Shown: positions 15,301 to 16,706 of the stretch, one piece after another
Position numbering within the stretch: the first letter of the stretch is position 1
Layout: the number at the start of each line of letters is the position of its first letter
Source: JAXGPP01 sp964436865
GTDB lineage: Bacteria; Planctomycetota; Planctomycetia; Pirellulales; Thermoguttaceae
Direction of reading: 5' to 3'
Assembly: GCA_964436865.1 (NCBI GenBank)
Contig: CAYTFK010000137.1
Span: 1 to 16,706 of the forward strand
DNA: 16,706 nt
Translations under genes and position numbers: made by a program
The notes under the pieces: generated by a model
The model's input: the letters and a program-made list of their open reading frames with translations, nothing else
Database searches by the model: none
Told to the model about the DNA's origin: nothing

Positions 15301-15610
15301 AGCTGTATTTTGGTGTTTGGTCCTGGGTCCGAAGGCCCTGACTGAGCTGGTAAAGCCGGTCGAACTCCTCAGGTGTCCACTTGAAATAAGGAACGAGTCG
15401 TCCGTCCTGCTCCTGTAGGTGCAAGGGCAAGGGTGCTTCCTCAACCCCCGTGCCGGTTGTGGCAGTCCCGGACGATGATACGCCTGTCCCAGTACCCGGC
15501 GGCGCGTCGGGCGCAACGGCGGGCGACTTGTCTTGGGCCGGCATCACCGCACACCAGAACAAGCAAAGCAAGACCACGCCAGACAGGGCTAGCCAACTGC
15601 TCGAGCGCAA
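12305..15610 (-). CDS. Large secreted, membrane-anchored beta-rich protein of unknown function (1101 aa)
   Basis: This is not a family I can name. The only start compatible with a signal peptide is TTG 15610-15608; an in-frame TAA lies three codons upstream, and GGAGGG lies 11 nt before the TTG. The signal peptide spans about 1-25 (cleavage-like Met-Pro-Ala/Gln-Asp), followed by a Thr/Gly/Ser-rich linker (about 28-57). A Pro-Glu-Glu-Phe-Asp-Arg-Leu motif follows (80-86), then about 800 residues of beta-rich sequence with no Cys pairs or catalytic motif that I recognise. A segment at 886-905 ends in Leu-Pro-Pro. Three membrane helices follow (about 979-999, 1004-1022, 1027-1045) with Ala-Met-Leu-Arg-Arg at the exit, then a cytoplasmic tail of about 55 residues. 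The architecture and three anchor motifs match both halves of the next gene, so the two genes probably act in one envelope complex (inference). Confidence 0.85.
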   Translation of the reverse strand: MRSSSWLALSGVVLLCLFWCAVMPAQDKSPAVAPDAPPGTGTGVSSSGTATTGTGVEEAPLPLHLQEQDGRLVPYFKWTPEEFDRLYQLSQGLRTQDQTPKYSLQSLSATGVAVGGYAELTIVLDIRVGQDNGVAIPLRLGEAIFRGDVRSEGPDECLLHVAEDGKGYVLRLRGSPQTPHRVTLDVLVPIVQVGDESRLRISTPRATQSSLKLRVPFTGAVGQVAGKASLQAVPTADGAATELTVVGLDPDLQLVWRKPGTRGEQQAAVLESEGETLVRMSDRTVRSETTLTVRGTGRLESFTIRLPPGTVPTLVNGDDYTLAAGASPDLVQVHVEDDTADSVTIRLSTSRPRDSTETSWVELAGFEVLEAARHWGHIAVSVPREWQVLWGPRRNVRQVDQWPESLRQSDVVAAFEYFSQPCSLTARVVPRQVRLTVEPEYVLLVAEDQVKLEMKLRYGIRGNDESALSVQLAGWAFDNIQPENLVAVDGAAVDSAGALVIPLLQPARGNLEIIVTAHRPIEPGTARLSLALPQPQAGTLGPATLVVAAAENVELTPVSTAMRGLSRQDVPPAVKLPEGMQPPLVYRGETARAMFVAEMAIRERSLSVDVASEIHLTPRQEEVRQRLSYHVGYQRVDELLLDVPAAVAKDLRVFWGDRQLSLAEVRRQNLEPASPALMRALLPSAVIGPLELALRYPIHPPQPKLGEIVATPVPLVMPRDGDLLSNRLLVRSPAGIKVQANGGVWKPAEPSGTGLPDQNQLELSATERTAAVTLEVAMENPHALGSTVVERAWIQTWHGTRWRQDRAVFNLTTDQQSLELAVPSGVEMKDVKVILDDQPVEPKAVGINRLRIELSGISRLTSHRLETWYYFSHAQPAAGRLRVELPHLEPHVWVRKTYWQLILPPNEHAVIFPSGFTPEYRWGWNGAFWGRISLLDQKALEIWSGAPQLSPVPDATSRYLFSGMGAVTAGELRTASRSVIVLGASGAALVAGLLLIYVPAVRNPAALLVASIGLATAALIYPGPTLLAGEAAVLGLALAIVAAMLRRSMGRHRRPIVLPEVTSSILERASSPKSPQTAPVGNQLSTEVLPAELPVSTSDVR

Positions 15611-15621
15611 GGGACGTTAGA

Positions 15622-15627
15622 CCCTCC
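15622..15627 (-). promoter_or_regulatory. Ribosome binding site for the TTG-started giant gene
   Basis: GGAGGG on the minus strand lies 11 nt before TTG 15610, slightly longer than ideal. It is the only Shine-Dalgarno-like sequence near, and it supports the rare TTG start. A run of seven G lies three bases upstream (opposite 15631-15637). Confidence 0.55.
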
Positions 15628-15677
15628 GTGCCCCCCCGGCCGATCCGGTGGGCCCGACTGCAAAACCCAGACTCTTT

Positions 15678-15693
15678 CGCTCGGAACCGAGCG
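15678..15693 (-). other. Perfect hairpin in the leader of the giant operon
   Basis: CGCTCGG (15678-15684) and CCGAGCG (15687-15693) form a perfect 7-bp inverted repeat with a 2-nt centre. No U-run follows on either strand. If the -10 element at 15700-15705 is used, this hairpin would sit at the very 5' end of the transcript, where it could protect the mRNA. Confidence 0.35.
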
Positions 15694-15699
15694 CCTCGG

Positions 15700-15728
15700 A
15701 TTAGACGTGAAGACCACTTCCAGTCTAA
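15700..15728 (-). promoter_or_regulatory. Candidate -10 element inside an imperfect dyad, upstream of the giant operon
   Basis: TTAGAC (15701-15706) and GTCTAA (15723-15728) are perfect inverted arms. An inner pair GAAG/CTTC (15709-15712 and 15717-15720) extends the dyad after a 2-bp mismatch. On the minus strand the left arm contains TCTAAT (15705-15700), a 5/6 match to a -10 element, but no good -35 precedes it. A third TTAGAC lies at 15617-15622, next to the start codon. This could be an activator- or repressor-controlled promoter. It is tentative. Confidence 0.3.
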
Positions 15729-15802
15729 CCCAAGCGCTCCGTGTCTTGAAGCAGAAAAATCAGAGCTTGGAACCGGTCTGGCAGGTGATTGGGCATCGGG
15801 AC

Positions 15803-16591
15803 TCAGACGCAAGTACTCGCCAGACTAAGGAGTTCGGCCAGAAGCTGCCCGTTGGCCGCAGCCAGAAACTGTCCGCTGTCGAGCCGAAGCGGCTGTCCGT
15901 CTGGCGAGGCCACCACGCCACCGGCTTCCCGTATCAGGAGTGTGCCGGCGGCGATATCCCAGACTTTTGTCGAATACGACCACGCCGCGTCGAAGCGTCC
16001 GGCGGCAACATAACTCATATTGAGGGCGTTCGAACCCGTCCGCCGAAGTCCCTGGCACTTGTCCATGGTCTCCAGGAAAAGGCGCATGTCGCGGCAATCT
16101 CGCTGCGTGCGGGGGGGCAACCCAACCGCGCACAAGGCGTCGACCAGACCGCTTACGCGGCTGGTGTGAATCGGCCGCCCATTGAGTCGCGCACCCTGTC
16201 CGGCGGCAGCCGAGAAACATTCTTCGGTCACCGGGTTGTAGACCGCCCCCACCAGCAATTCTCCCTCTTGCTCAAGGGCCAACGAGACGCTGAAGTGCGG
16301 CACCTGGTGCACGAAGTTCGTTGTGCCGTCCAGAGGGTCGAGGATCCATCGATAGGGACTGGATCGGGCAACGGACTTGCCGGCCCCTGCCGGGCATTCT
16401 TCGCCGAGAAAGTCGTGGTCGGGAAAGGCATCGAGCACGATGCGACGAATCGTCTCCTGGGCGGCGAAGTCGGCTTCGGTCACCAAATCGGCGGGGCCTT
16501 TGACCTGAACCTCGACCAAGCCGAGTTTTTCCAACAGTAACGCGCCCCCAGCGCGAACGGCCCGGTCACAAACGTCTAAGAAATCCGCCAT
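15803..16591 (-). CDS. Inositol monophosphatase family protein
   Basis: The 262-aa protein has the normal family length. Signature elements are present in order: Asp-Leu-Val-Thr-Glu-Ala-Asp (35-41), Gly-Glu-Glu (63-65), Asp-Pro-Leu-Asp-Gly-Thr-Thr-Asn-Phe (85-93), an Arg-x-Gly-Ser segment (184-187), and Trp-Asp-Ile-Ala-Ala-Gly (211-216). The acids at Glu64/65, Asp85, Asp88 and Asp212 should bind the catalytic magnesium ions. Members remove phosphate from inositol phosphates, sugar phosphates, histidinol phosphate or PAP. The glutamate that contacts inositol in the animal enzymes (Glu213, in the segment before Trp-Asp) aligns by eye with Ser205, so the substrate may not be inositol phosphate. 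The protein is cytoplasmic. ATG 16591 is the clear start, with no strong Shine-Dalgarno but a good promoter upstream. A gap of 192 bp separates it from the giant genes. Confidence 0.93.
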   Translation of the reverse strand: MADFLDVCDRAVRAGGALLLEKLGLVEVQVKGPADLVTEADFAAQETIRRIVLDAFPDHDFLGEECPAGAGKSVARSSPYRWILDPLDGTTNFVHQVPHFSVSLALEQEGELLVGAVYNPVTEECFSAAAGQGARLNGRPIHTSRVSGLVDALCAVGLPPRTQRDCRDMRLFLETMDKCQGLRRTGSNALNMSYVAAGRFDAAWSYSTKVWDIAAGTLLIREAGGVVASPDGQPLRLDSGQFLAAANGQLLAELLSLASTCV

Positions 16592-16626
16592 TGCGAGTCT
16601 CGATCATATGGGGTAGGCGAGTCGCC

Positions 16627-16654
16627 ATTATATGGCCGACGCGGACGGCAACAA
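16627..16654 (-). promoter_or_regulatory. Candidate sigma70 promoter for the inositol monophosphatase gene
   Basis: On the minus strand a perfect TATAAT (16632-16627) lies 16 bp after TTGTTG (16654-16649, 3/6 match to the -35). The predicted start near 16620 leaves a leader of about 29 nt. A run of eight G (opposite 16663-16670) sits just upstream of the -35. Confidence 0.55.
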
Positions 16655-16686
16655 CCACCCGACCCCCCCCGACAGAATCAATTCTC

Positions 16687-16698
16687 CAGAACGTTCTG
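16687..16698. promoter_or_regulatory. 12-bp perfect palindrome upstream of the phosphatase promoter
   Basis: CAGAACGTTCTG is a perfect 12-bp palindrome about 33 bp upstream of the -35 element, at the window edge. It could be an operator or activator site, or belong to a gene beyond the window. Its GAAC/GTTC halves recall LexA-type sites, but those have a 4-bp gap that is missing here. Confidence 0.25.
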
Positions 16699-16706
16699 CA
16701 AAAATT

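Noticed and set aside
15740..15802. Possible terminator after the phosphatase gene (run of five U near 15756-15760)
   Set aside because: The sequence before the U-run forms only a 3-4 bp stem, which is too weak to call.
1..16706. CRISPR arrays, tRNA or rRNA genes, insertion sequences, phage genes
   Set aside because: I saw no regular short direct repeats, cloverleaf-like sequences, rRNA sequence, transposase motifs or terminal repeats. The window looks chromosomal and non-mobile.

Overview
The window is GC-rich and every supported gene lies on the minus strand. The layout and protein types point to a member of the Planctomycetota (inference). The evidence is a dnaG-rpoD pair of ordinary bacterial housekeeping type, followed by a C4 zinc-ribbon coiled-coil protein, next to very large secreted, membrane-anchored, beta-rich proteins of the kind common in that phylum. 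No tRNA, rRNA, CRISPR array, transposase or phage gene is visible.

Reading in the direction of transcription, from high to low coordinates: an inositol-monophosphatase-family gene (15803-16591) has its own sigma70-like promoter. After a 192-bp gap holding several inverted repeats come two very large genes, 12305-15610 (1101 aa) and 5164-12285 (2373 aa), separated by 19 nt and probably translated in a coupled way. A gap of 348 bp follows, with tandem hairpins and a near-consensus promoter (TTGACC, 17 bp, TATAAT). That promoter drives dnaG (2956-4815) and rpoD (1120-2781), and the pair is closed by a textbook intrinsic terminator at 1076-1108. Next are a zinc-ribbon/coiled-coil gene (318-1043), a promoter with a palindromic spacer (188-214), and the first 33 codons of a uroporphyrinogen-decarboxylase-like gene that runs off the left edge (1-101).

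The two giant genes are the most novel part. The 1101-aa protein and the two halves of the 2373-aa protein appear to be three diverged copies of one module. Each has a signal peptide, a motif with a Pro-Glu pair near the start of the mature protein, a beta-rich ectodomain of about 820 residues, a spacer of variable length that is helical-looking in the two longer copies, a bundle of about three membrane helices, and, in the first two copies, an Ala-Met-Leu-Arg-Arg exit. Three anchor motifs occur in the same order at nearly the same spacing in all three copies. The 2373-aa protein still carries what looks like the second copy's signal peptide in its middle, which suggests a fusion of two formerly separate genes. 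I know no function for this family.

The dnaG-rpoD unit couples the replication primase to the primary sigma factor. It lacks rpsU, which heads the enterobacterial version. Between and around its genes are several RNA structures that could tune the two products separately: a C(UUCG)G hairpin between the genes, a hairpin abutting the rpoD ribosome binding site, and an anti-Shine-Dalgarno octamer in the long dnaG leader.
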